DNA from: Rhodospirillaceae bacterium | GTDB taxonomy: Bacteria; Pseudomonadota; Alphaproteobacteria; GCA-2731375 | Reading direction: 5' to 3' | Assembly: GCA_018660265.1 (NCBI GenBank) | Contig: JABJKS010000082.1 | Location: 40,875-104,874 of the forward strand | DNA: 64,000 nt | Translations under genes and position numbers: made by a program | Notes under the pieces: model-generated | What the model saw: only the letters and a program-made list of their open reading frames with translations | Database searches by the model: none | Told to the model about the DNA's origin: nothing | Shown: in pieces, positions 15,237-24,364 of the stretch | How positions within the stretch are numbered: position 1 is the stretch's first letter | Layout: the number at the start of each line of letters is the position of its first letter

Positions 15237-17957
15237 ATGAGCACTTCGAAAAAGATTGCGCAATATTGTTATCAATGCGTCGCAGGGCCTGACTTCCTGA
15301 CCGTTAAGGTTGAGGACGGCGTGATGACGGAAGTAGAACCCAATTTCGCCCTTGCTGATGTTCATCCCGGCGCCGGGCGGGCCTGCGTTAAGGCCTATGG
15401 GTTGGTGCAAAAAACCTATAATCCCAACCGTCTGCTTACGCCCATGAAGCGGACCAATCCCAAGAAAGGCCGGGACGAGGATCCTGGCTTCGTTGCGATT
15501 TCCTGGGATGAGGCATTGGGGCTGGTTGGCGAGAAAATGCGCGAGATCCGCGCCAAGGGCCTGCGGGATGAGCATGGCTATGCCCGCGTTGCCGCATCTT
15601 TTGGCGGCGGCGGCACGCCAACTTACTATATGGGAACCTTCCCTGCGTTTTTGGGGGCCTGGGGCCCGATCGATTTCAGCTTCGGCTCCGGACAGGGTGT
15701 GAAATGCACCCATTCGGAACATTTGTACGGTGAATTGTGGCATCGCGGCTTCACTGTCGCAGCGGACACCCCAACCTCGAACTATATCCTCTCGTTCGGC
15801 GGTAATCCGGAAGCCTCCCATGGTGTTATGGGTATCTCCCGCCATGCCGACGCCCGCGATCGTGGCGCCAAACGGGTACAGATCGAACCGCACATGTCGG
15901 TGACCGCGGCCTGTTCATCGGAATGGGTGCCCATCCGTCCCAAAACGGACCCGGCCTTTATGTACGGTCTGATGCACGTGATGCTGCACGAAATGCCGCG
16001 AGAGCGTTTGGACCTGCCTTTTTTGACGGATCACACCGGCTCCCCCTATCTGATCGCACCGAACGGCTATTTCATGCGTGATCCGGTGACCCACAAGCCG
16101 ATGTTGTGGGATACCAAGCGCGGTGCCGCCGTGACATTCGATACCCCCGACATCGCCCCGGCGTTGGAGGGGAGCTTTACGGTCAGCGGTTTGGAAGTCG
16201 GTGCCGACGACGAGGAATGGCAACACGAAGACATCCAGGTCGAAACCGCGTTCAGCCATCTGGTTAAACAGATGGAACAATACACACCGGAATGGGCTGA
16301 GGATATTTGCCAGGTGCCTGATGGCTGTATTCGCCGCATCGCCGATGAATTCGTCAGCCACGCCCAGGTTGGTGACACAATCGAAATTGATGGCGAAATA
16401 TTGCCCTTGCGCCCTGTCTCGGTGATCCTGGGCAAGACCGTAAATAACGGCTGGGGCGGCTATGAATGCTGTTGGGGACGGACCCTGCTGGCCTGCTTGG
16501 TTGGGGCCTTGGAAGTGCCGGGCGGCACCTTGGGAACGACCGTGCGCCTGAACCGGCCGGCGACGACCCGTCAGGCCAGTGTCGCGCCGGGTCCCGATGG
16601 TTTCATGAAATATCCGATGAACCCGACAGACAAGGACAATTGGCAGGAAACACCAAAGGCCCGCAATGGACATGACACCCTGGTGCCCCTGTCCGCCTCG
16701 TCACCGTGGAGCCAGGCCCTGGGCCCGACCCATTTCGCCTGGATGTTCCGTAAGGAAAGCCCGGAAAATTGGCCGGAGGTGTCCGCGCCGGATCTTTGGT
16801 TCGTCTATCGGACCAACCCGGCTATATCGTTCTGGGACACCAAAGCGGTAACCGAACGCATCGCGGAATTCCCCTACATCGTTTCGTTCGCCTATATCCG
16901 GGACGAGACCAACCATATGGCGGACATTCTGCTGCCCGAATGCACCGACTTTGAAAGTACTCAGTTGATCCGGGTCGGCGGCACCAAATTCTCGGAAAGT
17001 TATTGGGACCACGAAGGCGTGGCCCTGCGCCAACCGGCCATTGAGCCTTTGGGGGAGACACGGGACTTCACGGACATCGCCACTGCTTTGGCGGAGCAGG
17101 CTGGTATATTGGATAGATACAATAATGCCATCAACAAAGGCGCGGGCGGCATCCCGTTAAAGGGCGACCATTGGGACTTCACCCTGGATACCGACACCAA
17201 GCACGAAGCAGAGGTAATTTGGGATGCAATGTGCCGCTCTGCCTCGGCTGAATTGACCGATGGTGAAGAAACGGATGGGTTGGATTGGTACAAGGAAAAC
17301 GGCATGCGGACCCGGCCGATTTCCCGGTTGATCTGGTATCTTTTCCCGGAAATGAAAAAGCAGAAACTACGCTTTGAGATGCCTTATCAGGAACAGTTGT
17401 ACCGGGTCGGCAAACAGCTGGGCAACCGTCTGCACGAAAAAGGCATTGAGTGGTGGAACGAACAGCTCAAGGAATATGAGCCGCTGCCGCCTTGGAAGGA
17501 TTTTCCCGGTATCTGGGAACAGGCGACGGTGAATTCAGGCGGCGATCTAAAGGATTATCCGTTCTGGCTTTTGACCTCGCGCAGTATGCAATTGGCCTGG
17601 GGCTCCAACAGTTCCATCCAGATGATTGATGAGGTCGCCAAGAATATGCATGGTCACCGGGCGATGATCATGAATGCGGGTCGGGCGGCGGAAATGGGCA
17701 TCGAAGAAGGTGATCTGGTGGAGATTAAATCGACCCTGCGCGCCACTAAGGGGCGGGTGGCCCTCAAACAAGGTATCCGCCCGGATACGATTTTGATCCA
17801 GGGCCAGTTTGATCATTGGGTCACGCCCTATTCCAAGGACAATCCGGCTCCGTCGATGAATACGGTGGTGCCCATGTCCCTGGCTTTGACCGATGCCACG
17901 GGGTCCTCAGCCGATATTGTCCGGGTCGCCGTGACCAAGCTGGCGGGTGCTGCATGA
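15237..17957 (+). CDS. Molybdopterin oxidoreductase catalytic subunit, PadB/DMSO-reductase family
   Basis: 906-residue bis-MGD enzyme. The N-terminal cluster region has Cys11-x2-Cys14 and Cys50 but no cysteine at the usual third position (after x3 residues; it is Pro18), so a standard FS0 [4Fe-4S] cluster may be absent or altered. The segment KCTHSEH (Cys157) is the best candidate for the molybdenum ligand. The C-terminal MGD-binding domain starts near residue 770. No Tat signal is visible, suggesting a cytoplasmic side. With the next two genes it forms a catalytic, iron-sulfur and membrane trio like phenylacetyl-CoA:acceptor oxidoreductase (PadBCD) or polysulfide reductase. The substrate is unproven. 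Confidence 0.86.
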   Translation: MSTSKKIAQYCYQCVAGPDFLTVKVEDGVMTEVEPNFALADVHPGAGRACVKAYGLVQKTYNPNRLLTPMKRTNPKKGRDEDPGFVAISWDEALGLVGEKMREIRAKGLRDEHGYARVAASFGGGGTPTYYMGTFPAFLGAWGPIDFSFGSGQGVKCTHSEHLYGELWHRGFTVAADTPTSNYILSFGGNPEASHGVMGISRHADARDRGAKRVQIEPHMSVTAACSSEWVPIRPKTDPAFMYGLMHVMLHEMPRERLDLPFLTDHTGSPYLIAPNGYFMRDPVTHKPMLWDTKRGAAVTFDTPDIAPALEGSFTVSGLEVGADDEEWQHEDIQVETAFSHLVKQMEQYTPEWAEDICQVPDGCIRRIADEFVSHAQVGDTIEIDGEILPLRPVSVILGKTVNNGWGGYECCWGRTLLACLVGALEVPGGTLGTTVRLNRPATTRQASVAPGPDGFMKYPMNPTDKDNWQETPKARNGHDTLVPLSASSPWSQALGPTHFAWMFRKESPENWPEVSAPDLWFVYRTNPAISFWDTKAVTERIAEFPYIVSFAYIRDETNHMADILLPECTDFESTQLIRVGGTKFSESYWDHEGVALRQPAIEPLGETRDFTDIATALAEQAGILDRYNNAINKGAGGIPLKGDHWDFTLDTDTKHEAEVIWDAMCRSASAELTDGEETDGLDWYKENGMRTRPISRLIWYLFPEMKKQKLRFEMPYQEQLYRVGKQLGNRLHEKGIEWWNEQLKEYEPLPPWKDFPGIWEQATVNSGGDLKDYPFWLLTSRSMQLAWGSNSSIQMIDEVAKNMHGHRAMIMNAGRAAEMGIEEGDLVEIKSTLRATKGRVALKQGIRPDTILIQGQFDHWVTPYSKDNPAPSMNTVVPMSLALTDATGSSADIVRVAVTKLAGAA

Positions 17958-18604
17958 CCCGGTATGTGATGGTCGCGGACCTGCGCCGTTGTGTCGGTTG
18001 CCAGACCTGCACGGCGGCCTGCAAGCATGCCAACGCCACCCCACCCGGCGTGCAGTGGCGGCAAGTGCTGGATATGGAGACAGGCACCTACCCACAGGTA
18101 CAGCGCACTTTTGTGCCGGTGGGGTGTATGCATTGCGCCGATCCGCCCTGCGAAGATGTCTGCCCGTCCACGGCAACCAAGATCCGCCCCGACGGCATTG
18201 TCGAAATTGACTATGACCTGTGCATCGGTTGCGGCTATTGCGCCGTGGCCTGCCCTTATCAGGCCCGTCATATTGTCCACAAGCGGGATTTGGCCTATGG
18301 CAAAGAGGCCATGGCAAACGAAGACAAACGCTTTGACGAAGGGCGCATGTCCGTCGCCATGAAATGCAATTTCTGCCAGGGCCGCATCGATAAAGCCAAG
18401 GAGACGGGGCAGACCCCAGGCATCGACCCTGAGGTCACCCCCGCGTGCGTCAATTCCTGCCTGGCGGATGCATTGCATTTCGGTGACAAGGAAGATCCGG
18501 ACAGCAACGTCAACAAACTGTTAGCGGAAAATCAGACCTTTCGTATGCACGAAGATCTGGGCACGGACCCTGGCTTCTATTACATCTGGGATAAAAATAA
18601 ATGA
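17954..18604 (+). CDS. 4Fe-4S ferredoxin-type electron transfer subunit (PadC/DmsB-like)
   Basis: 216-residue protein with sixteen cysteines arranged for four [4Fe-4S] clusters: 13/16/19/23, 58/61/66/70, 90/93/96/100 and 138/141/165/169. This is the standard layout of DmsB/PhsB/NrfC subunits, which pass electrons between a molybdoenzyme and a membrane quinone subunit. The ATG at 17954 overlaps the catalytic subunit's TGA, and the gene's own TGA overlaps the membrane subunit's ATG (18601-18604), so all three are translationally coupled. Confidence 0.93.
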   Translation: MTRYVMVADLRRCVGCQTCTAACKHANATPPGVQWRQVLDMETGTYPQVQRTFVPVGCMHCADPPCEDVCPSTATKIRPDGIVEIDYDLCIGCGYCAVACPYQARHIVHKRDLAYGKEAMANEDKRFDEGRMSVAMKCNFCQGRIDKAKETGQTPGIDPEVTPACVNSCLADALHFGDKEDPDSNVNKLLAENQTFRMHEDLGTDPGFYYIWDKNK

Positions 18605-19509
18605 ACGGGATCGAACCCTGGCACCAGGTCAATTGGGACTGGCGGGCAGCGGGAAATTTCATCGGTGGTGGTAGTGGCACCGGCCTGGTGATCCTGGCCG
18701 CCATCGCCAGCTTGCCTGGCAGCCAAGGCGTCCTCTACTGGCCGTTGGGCCTGCTGGGTGCAGTATTGGTTGGCATCGGCTTATTCTGCGTCTGGTTGGA
18801 GATCGGTCGCCCCTGGCGCGCCTTGCATGTTTTCTTCCATCCGCAATCATCCTGGATGACGCGGGAGGCTTTTGTTTCCGCCATATTGCTGCCCGTAACT
18901 TTGATCGCAGCCGTCACCGCTTCGCCTTATTTGCCCCTGCCCGGCGTGGCGGGCGGTACAATGTGGCTGGCGGCAATTTTGGCGGCTCTTTATTTGTTTT
19001 GTCAGGCCAGAATTTTGCACGCCTCGAAAGGTATTCCGGCCTGGCGTCATCCGGCCTTGATGCCGGTGATTGTCGTTACGGGACTGGCGGAAGGTTGCGG
19101 CTTTTTGTTGCTGGGGACGGCTTTGTTTGCTGGCTCTGCCAGTTGGACCCTGGCGTTGTTGATCGGTTTGGTGTTGGCGCGATGGTTGTCCTGGCGTCGT
19201 TATTTGGCAGAGCTGACGGAAACCGGTGCACCGACCAAGGCACTGGCGGTGCTGAACGGTGCCACGCCGATGATCAACAACGTCGGTCATTTCGCCGCTG
19301 CGGTGGTTGCCGTTCTGGCCCTTATCTGGATCGATGCGGGCCCCTGGCTGGGCGCCTTGGCGGGTCTTTTGGCCATTGCCGGGGGCTGGTGGATGAAGTT
19401 CGTCGTTATCGCCCGTGCTGCTTTTAATCAAGGTTTTGCCCTACCCTTGACGCCCGTGCGCGGCCAGGGTGAGGCGGGACCCGGCGACAAACCGGGATGG
19501 CGCAATTAA
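18601..19509 (+). CDS. Membrane anchor subunit of molybdoenzyme (PadD/DmsC-like)
   Basis: 302 residues with about eight hydrophobic segments. The N-terminus (HQVNWDWRAAGNFIGGGSG) is of the kind found in subunits annotated as phenylacetyl-CoA:acceptor oxidoreductase PadD, and the layout resembles DmsC/NrfD quinone-interacting anchors. It probably exchanges electrons with the quinone pool. It ends 6 bp from the convergent CHASE2 cyclase gene, with no room for a terminator between them. Whether the complex acts as a dehydrogenase or a reductase cannot be decided from sequence. Confidence 0.83.
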   Translation: MNGIEPWHQVNWDWRAAGNFIGGGSGTGLVILAAIASLPGSQGVLYWPLGLLGAVLVGIGLFCVWLEIGRPWRALHVFFHPQSSWMTREAFVSAILLPVTLIAAVTASPYLPLPGVAGGTMWLAAILAALYLFCQARILHASKGIPAWRHPALMPVIVVTGLAEGCGFLLLGTALFAGSASWTLALLIGLVLARWLSWRRYLAELTETGAPTKALAVLNGATPMINNVGHFAAAVVAVLALIWIDAGPWLGALAGLLAIAGGWWMKFVVIARAAFNQGFALPLTPVRGQGEAGPGDKPGWRN

Positions 19510-19514
19510 GCGGA

Positions 19515-21578
19515 TTATTTCCCGGTCATGACAAAGACGCCATCCCAATCATTTGCCGGCGGTGTTGCTATATATAGCTCGGCCCGCGCCGCCATGAGCT
19601 GCGCCGGGCCATCCCCATCGCCCATGGCGCGCCAAAGATCCGCTGCCTGTTGAAAGCGTCTGGCGCGATAATGCGCCAAGGCTGAACTGAAATCCTCGTT
19701 CGACTTTGACTGTGCCGCCGTAATAGCGTCGACCAGGCCAAGGGGCTCGAATATCGTTAAGGGCGCTTCCCGCCCTTTGACGGCAACGTGGTCTATTTCC
19801 CGCAGCAAGATCATCTCGCCCACCGCTGCCGCTGTGCTTGGCCCCAACAACAGACTACATCCATAGACCCCGGGTAGACCTTCCAGACGGGCCGCGATAT
19901 TTACCGTCTCCCCCACGGCGGTATAATTATAACGCCTGGCGGAACCCACATTGCCGACAATGGCGGGACCGGACTGGATGCCGATCTTGATGCCAAAGGA
20001 ATGCGCGCCCCGGGCCTTGGCGGCCTCACCCGCCTTGGCAATTTCGTCTACGATGCGCAGGGCGGCGCGGGATGCTTCCATTGCATGCTGATCCGACTTG
20101 ATGGGTGCGCCCCATATGGCCATCACGGCATCGCCGATGAATTTGTCCACATAGCCGTTGGAGGCATCGACTTCATCCGCGATGATGGCCAGGTATTCGT
20201 TGGTCAAAGTGACGAGTTCTTCGGGGCTGGTCCGCGTTGATAGGGCGGTAAAGCCTGAAAGGTCGGCAAACATCACCGTGACATCACCCAAAGTTCCCCC
20301 CAGGCGCAATTGATCGGGGCTTTCCGATAAGGCCTCAACCACACTGGGGGCCAAATACCGGCCAAAGGCATTCTGGATCATGCGGCGGCGGCGATCCGAA
20401 ACCAAGTAGCGGACCAGATAGGCCAGTACGGTTGTTAGAAACAGCGCCAGGATGGGCGCAAAGGCCGGCAGCCACAGTCCGAATTCCAAGGCCCCAGCTT
20501 CCGCAGACCAGACCAGTCCAGCCAGGATGAAGACGCACAAAAAGGCACCCCACGGGGCCAGGAACAAACCCAACAGGGCCCCGGCAAGGCCAAGGGCGGC
20601 AGCGATGACGGCACGCCAAAGCGGCGCGGCTGGACGCACCCAATTACCGCTGATCGCTGCTTGTGCAGCCATGGCATGGAGATAGACACCAGGCACCGTA
20701 TGTGAATTTGCCTTGGACGGGCCCAGGCGTGGAAGCTGGCAACCCTTCATGCTGTTGCTGTCAATTGGGTTGGCGGGCGGCAAATAGCGGGCGGCGCTTA
20801 TGCGGCGGTCTTCATCCGGCAAGACCGATCCTATAAAGACCAGCAGCCCTTCAAAGGTTTTTTTCACGACATCGGGCGCTGTTCTCATGCAACGCAGAAC
20901 ATCAACCAGGGCATAGGTTGGCATGGCTTCCGGGTGCTGGCGGGGACTGGGGATAATTCGTGGGGGCAGGGCTTGGCCAATTCCGGCTTTCGCCAAAGCG
21001 GCGGCGCTTAAGGAGCGTACAGCAACATCGTCACCAGCGTTCTTGTCCCCATGACTGAGGGGAAATTCACGGATCACGCCGTCAGTATCGGGCAGCAGTT
21101 CCAACAGGCCCAATGCGGTTGGGTCAAAACGCAGGGCGGCGAGATAGGATTTAGCGGGCAAGGTGCCCGCAGAACGGCCCAGGACGACCCGGTCGCCATA
21201 GCGAAACAACGCCTTTTGGAATTCCCGATCATGGCCTGCCTTGAACTGTCCACTGCTAAACGACAACAGAAAATCAAAGGCGACGGCGGCAGCGTCCGCC
21301 TGGCCCAGGCCGTTCAGGGTTTCGGCCCAAATGGGGCTGAACAGGGCGCGGGGCAGATTACGAAGCTCAGGCGCATCCAGACTACGTTGGTCCAGGGCAA
21401 GGACAACCACGTCATCCCGTGCGCCAGCGCCTGATACCTGGCTATTACGGGCCCACAATGCAGTATCGAAGAACCAGCCATCCAGGCTGTTATCCCGTGG
21501 GATGAAAATACCCAGCAAAATAGAGAAGGTAACACAGGCAACAATAGTAAGAGCAGTTATGGATTGTCGTTGCACCAT
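19515..21578 (-). CDS. CHASE2-domain adenylate/guanylate cyclase
   Basis: 687-residue membrane signalling enzyme. Order: one N-terminal membrane helix (residues about 8-26), a periplasmic CHASE2 sensor (about 30-315), three closely spaced membrane helices (about 335-400), and a class III cyclase domain from about 425 with metal-binding FADLSGFT and DKFIGDAVMAIWG and the purine/transition-state region NYTAVGETVNIAARL. A short C-terminal extension follows. It would make cAMP (or cGMP) in response to an extracytoplasmic cue. The FecR-like exported protein encoded just upstream on the same strand is a frequent partner of CHASE2 cyclases. Confidence 0.92.
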   Translation of the reverse strand: MVQRQSITALTIVACVTFSILLGIFIPRDNSLDGWFFDTALWARNSQVSGAGARDDVVVLALDQRSLDAPELRNLPRALFSPIWAETLNGLGQADAAAVAFDFLLSFSSGQFKAGHDREFQKALFRYGDRVVLGRSAGTLPAKSYLAALRFDPTALGLLELLPDTDGVIREFPLSHGDKNAGDDVAVRSLSAAALAKAGIGQALPPRIIPSPRQHPEAMPTYALVDVLRCMRTAPDVVKKTFEGLLVFIGSVLPDEDRRISAARYLPPANPIDSNSMKGCQLPRLGPSKANSHTVPGVYLHAMAAQAAISGNWVRPAAPLWRAVIAAALGLAGALLGLFLAPWGAFLCVFILAGLVWSAEAGALEFGLWLPAFAPILALFLTTVLAYLVRYLVSDRRRRMIQNAFGRYLAPSVVEALSESPDQLRLGGTLGDVTVMFADLSGFTALSTRTSPEELVTLTNEYLAIIADEVDASNGYVDKFIGDAVMAIWGAPIKSDQHAMEASRAALRIVDEIAKAGEAAKARGAHSFGIKIGIQSGPAIVGNVGSARRYNYTAVGETVNIAARLEGLPGVYGCSLLLGPSTAAAVGEMILLREIDHVAVKGREAPLTIFEPLGLVDAITAAQSKSNEDFSSALAHYRARRFQQAADLWRAMGDGDGPAQLMAARAELYIATPPANDWDGVFVMTGK

Positions 21579-21596
21579 GGTCCTAAATTTTGGCCG

Positions 21597-22250
21597 CTAT
21601 TTCAGGCGGACAATTGTCAAAGGGCTTTTTCCACCCTGCTTGGTGACTTGAAAAGGTACCTGTTTTAGCGGGCTGCCATTCTTGCCTTGGATTTCCAGTA
21701 CATAGCTGCCATGGGCCAGCCCTTCGGCCCGGCTCGGCCATTGAAATTGCGGTTCTTGAAGTGGAACTGATAAGACTTCATTGCCCTTCGAAAGGATGCG
21801 AATACGCGTCACTTGGTGGCCCGTAAAGGCAAAGCTGGGTTTGTCATTTAGGCGTAGGGAATTTGCAGAGGAGCGTAACCGGACGCCGCCGACACGGGCA
21901 TTTTTGTCCAGGGCCATGACCTTGGGACAACGGCCCCGCGCCTCCTTCATGACCTTTCCGCCGCGCAAGGAATAGCGTTTATCAGTAAAGGCAAGTCTGC
22001 CGCCCGATATGATGACGTTCTTACAGCTGTTGTAATCCAGGAATTCCAACCGACCGTCTTTGCCAAGATCTATCTGGGTACCTGCTTCGACCTCCGTAAA
22101 TGGTTCCACTGAATTGTCCGCTGCCCCGGAAATATCGATGATCAGGGCCACCGGGGCAGCCATGGCATCGCCAGGCATACCTGCAACGGCGATAAACAGA
22201 GCTAAAGATAGGCCCCATAAGGTCATGGTGAATTCAGATTTTCGGAGCAT
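21597..22250 (-). CDS. Exported FecR-like protein
   Basis: 217 residues from the ATG at 22250; a TTG at 22286 in the same frame would add 12 residues and overlap the preceding gene. It has a hydrophobic signal segment ending near AMAAPVA, followed by a domain with the FecR-like order EPFTEVEAGTQIDLGKDGRLEF and then a C-terminal beta-rich part (FQWPSRAEGLAHGSYVLEI). It lacks the FecR cytoplasmic anti-sigma part. It lies 18 bp before the CHASE2 cyclase, so it likely works in the periplasm with that sensor. Confidence 0.72.
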   Translation of the reverse strand: MLRKSEFTMTLWGLSLALFIAVAGMPGDAMAAPVALIIDISGAADNSVEPFTEVEAGTQIDLGKDGRLEFLDYNSCKNVIISGGRLAFTDKRYSLRGGKVMKEARGRCPKVMALDKNARVGGVRLRSSANSLRLNDKPSFAFTGHQVTRIRILSKGNEVLSVPLQEPQFQWPSRAEGLAHGSYVLEIQGKNGSPLKQVPFQVTKQGGKSPLTIVRLK

Positions 22251-22275
22251 GAGCTTTAATCCTGTTCCCAATGAA

Positions 22276-23445
22276 TTAGTCGCCAATCCCGCTTTGGTGG
22301 GTCGACGGGGTCAACTCCGCCATAGCACTGGCGCGCTTTGAAAGCCAATATTCATAGGCGCTGGGCATGATCCCATAAGGATCATCCAGGCCCAGTTTAT
22401 GGGCTGCATCCAGGGTCCAATTCGGATTGTACAGAAATTCCCGGGCCAGGGCGATCAGATCCGCCTCACCATTCTGCAATATCTGTTCCGCCTGATCCGC
22501 ATGCACGATCAGGCCAACGGCCATGCTCATCATATCAGCCTCTGCCTTGATTTTGGCCGCATAAGGCACCTGATAGCCATAGCCCACGTGACCGGTGCCC
22601 ACGACGGGAGAGCCCCGCATGCCGCCAGAGGAACAGTCAATCACATCGATACCCTTGCTCTTGACGATCCGCGCCAGGGTAACGTTTTCCGCCGGGCCCC
22701 AGCCCGCATCGTCCTCCACCGACAGGCGCAGAAATAGCGGCTTATGATCCGGCCAGTTGGCCCGCACGCTTTCCACAACCTCGATGGCGAAGCGATGGCG
22801 GTTGGCTTCCGAGCCGCCATAATCGTCATTGCGTAGATTAGCCATGGGGGAGAGGAATTGATGGATCAAATAGCCGTGCGCCCCATGAATTTCCAGCATA
22901 TCGAAACCGGCAGCGTCTGCTCGCGCCGCCGCTTTTCCCCAGCGTTCAACAACATCCTGGATTTCGCCATGGCTCAAGGCCCGGGGTTCGGGGTCCTTGG
23001 GATCTGACAGGGCTGTCGGTGCCACCAGTTCCCAGGCATCCCAATCGTCAACGCCCTCCGCCTTCGCACCTTCCTCCGTTAACGGTCGCCCGCCCTCCCA
23101 GGGGCGAAAGCGGCGGGCTTTGCGGCCGCTATGACCCAGCTGTATGCCGGCAACCGAGTCATGTTCCTTGATAAAGTCAGCCAGGCGCTTGAAGTGGGGG
23201 ATCATGGCGTCATCCCAAAGCCCAAGATCACCCACCGTGCCGCAGCCCCGGCGTTCAATCTTTGTCGACTCGATCATCACCAGACCAGCACCACCAACTG
23301 CGAACCGTCCCGCATTCACTAAATGCCAATCTGTGGGGAAGCCTTTCTTGGCTGCATATTGATGCATGGGTGCGACCACCACACGGTTTTTGACGGTGAT
23401 ATCGCGTAAGGCCAGGGGGGTAAACAACATGGGACGCGTCGACAT
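22276..23445 (-). CDS. Old-yellow-enzyme-family NADH:flavin oxidoreductase
   Basis: 389-residue FMN TIM-barrel protein. Family marks include FTPLALRDITVKNRVVVAPM at the start, the HGAHGYLIHQFLSP segment with its substrate-binding His, and CSSGGMRGSP. The arrangement resembles YqjM/xenobiotic reductase enzymes that reduce activated C=C bonds with NAD(P)H. No C-terminal FeS/FAD extension (as in 2,4-dienoyl-CoA reductase FadH) is present. A good ribosome site (GAGGA) precedes the ATG at 23445. The physiological substrate is unknown. Confidence 0.92.
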   Translation of the reverse strand: MSTRPMLFTPLALRDITVKNRVVVAPMHQYAAKKGFPTDWHLVNAGRFAVGGAGLVMIESTKIERRGCGTVGDLGLWDDAMIPHFKRLADFIKEHDSVAGIQLGHSGRKARRFRPWEGGRPLTEEGAKAEGVDDWDAWELVAPTALSDPKDPEPRALSHGEIQDVVERWGKAAARADAAGFDMLEIHGAHGYLIHQFLSPMANLRNDDYGGSEANRHRFAIEVVESVRANWPDHKPLFLRLSVEDDAGWGPAENVTLARIVKSKGIDVIDCSSGGMRGSPVVGTGHVGYGYQVPYAAKIKAEADMMSMAVGLIVHADQAEQILQNGEADLIALAREFLYNPNWTLDAAHKLGLDDPYGIMPSAYEYWLSKRASAMAELTPSTHQSGIGD

Positions 23446-23463
23446 AAATTTTCCTCAAATACA

Positions 23464-24336
23464 TTACAGTTGGGACGTGAAGGTCCGTAGATACTTTAAG
23501 CCGTCAATGGCGCGGTTACCGTACCAGGACACCATTCTGCCGTCGATGGCCAGCAAGCGCGGTTCTTTTGCTATCTTGTGTGTGTCCGCGAATGCGTCCC
23601 GATGCTTGTCGGCAAACGGGAACGGTTCGGACGAAAATAGTATCAGATCCGCTTCGGCCAAAAGTTCCGCATTGATGGTGACTTCGGGATAGCGGCGGTC
23701 AGGGTCATGGCACATGGTTTTCATGCCGAACAGCGACAGCATGTTGGCGATGTATGTATCGCGGGAGACTGTCATCCAGGGCCGCTTCCAGATCAGATAC
23801 AATACCTTTCGCTCCGGCCAGATTGACGCCTGGGCTAACTCTGCCAACTCGGCCAACTCGGCCTCTAGGGCATGGACCAATTCTGCGGCTTGTGCTGTGC
23901 GATGAAACAGGCCGCCGATCAATTGAAACAGGGCAATATTATCGACCGGGGTATTGGGATGGGTAACCACGACGTCTGCACCCGTGGCGGCGATTTGTTC
24001 GGCAAGCTCTTTGGGCGTTTCATCAATATTGACCAGCACGTGGGTAGGGTTCAACGCCACCAGTTTGTCCATCTCCGACGTCTTGGTGCCGCCGACAACC
24101 GGGACATCTTCAATTCTGCCCATGGGTTCGATGCAAAACGCAGTGCGCCCGACCACATTGTCCCCAAGCCCCATCGCGAACAGCAGTTCCGTCAGGCTGG
24201 GCACCAACGAGATGATGCGGACCTGTCCCGTACTGGGCGCGTGTTCATTACCGTCGGCATCGATCAACACGTGATGCAATTTTCCACTCTTTTCCAAAAC
24301 TGACTGTGCTAGAATCCCCAATAATTGAGCAATCAT
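23464..24336 (-). CDS. BtuF-like helical-backbone metal receptor
   Basis: Substrate-binding-type protein of the PF01497 family, which binds cobalamin, haem or metal chelates: it has VRIISLVPSLTELLFAMGL, then the GGTKTSEMDKLVALNPTHVL segment and two lobes joined by a long helix. No clear signal peptide or ABC permease is found, so it may be a cytoplasmic cobalamin-binding relative. The start is uncertain: ATG at 24336 lacks a ribosome site, and a TTG near 24276 preceded by GAGTGG would give a shorter, family-like N-terminus. The open frame that continues upstream across the enoyl-CoA hydratase gene is not likely to be translated. Confidence 0.72.
   Translation of the reverse strand: MIAQLLGILAQSVLEKSGKLHHVLIDADGNEHAPSTGQVRIISLVPSLTELLFAMGLGDNVVGRTAFCIEPMGRIEDVPVVGGTKTSEMDKLVALNPTHVLVNIDETPKELAEQIAATGADVVVTHPNTPVDNIALFQLIGGLFHRTAQAAELVHALEAELAELAELAQASIWPERKVLYLIWKRPWMTVSRDTYIANMLSLFGMKTMCHDPDRRYPEVTINAELLAEADLILFSSEPFPFADKHRDAFADTHKIAKEPRLLAIDGRMVSWYGNRAIDGLKYLRTFTSQL
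23837..23863. repeat. Three 9-bp tandem units inside the metal receptor gene
   Basis: AACTCTGCC, AACTCGGCC and AACTCGGCC follow each other without gaps. On the coding strand they give repeated Ala-Glu-Leu triplets (AELAELAELAQ) in the helical linker. The in-frame unit length points to slippage that keeps the helix. Confidence 0.7.
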
Positions 24337-24364
24337 AGCAATCAAGTATAGGAGTGGCGAGAGC

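Noticed and set aside
15693..15723. Selenocysteine in the molybdoenzyme
   Set aside because: The likely Mo ligand, Cys157, is encoded by a normal cysteine codon and no in-frame stop interrupts the gene.
15180..15893. Long open frame on the minus strand opposite the molybdoenzyme start
   Set aside because: It is antisense to a well-supported gene with clear family motifs, has no recognisable domain and its composition is that of a shadow frame.
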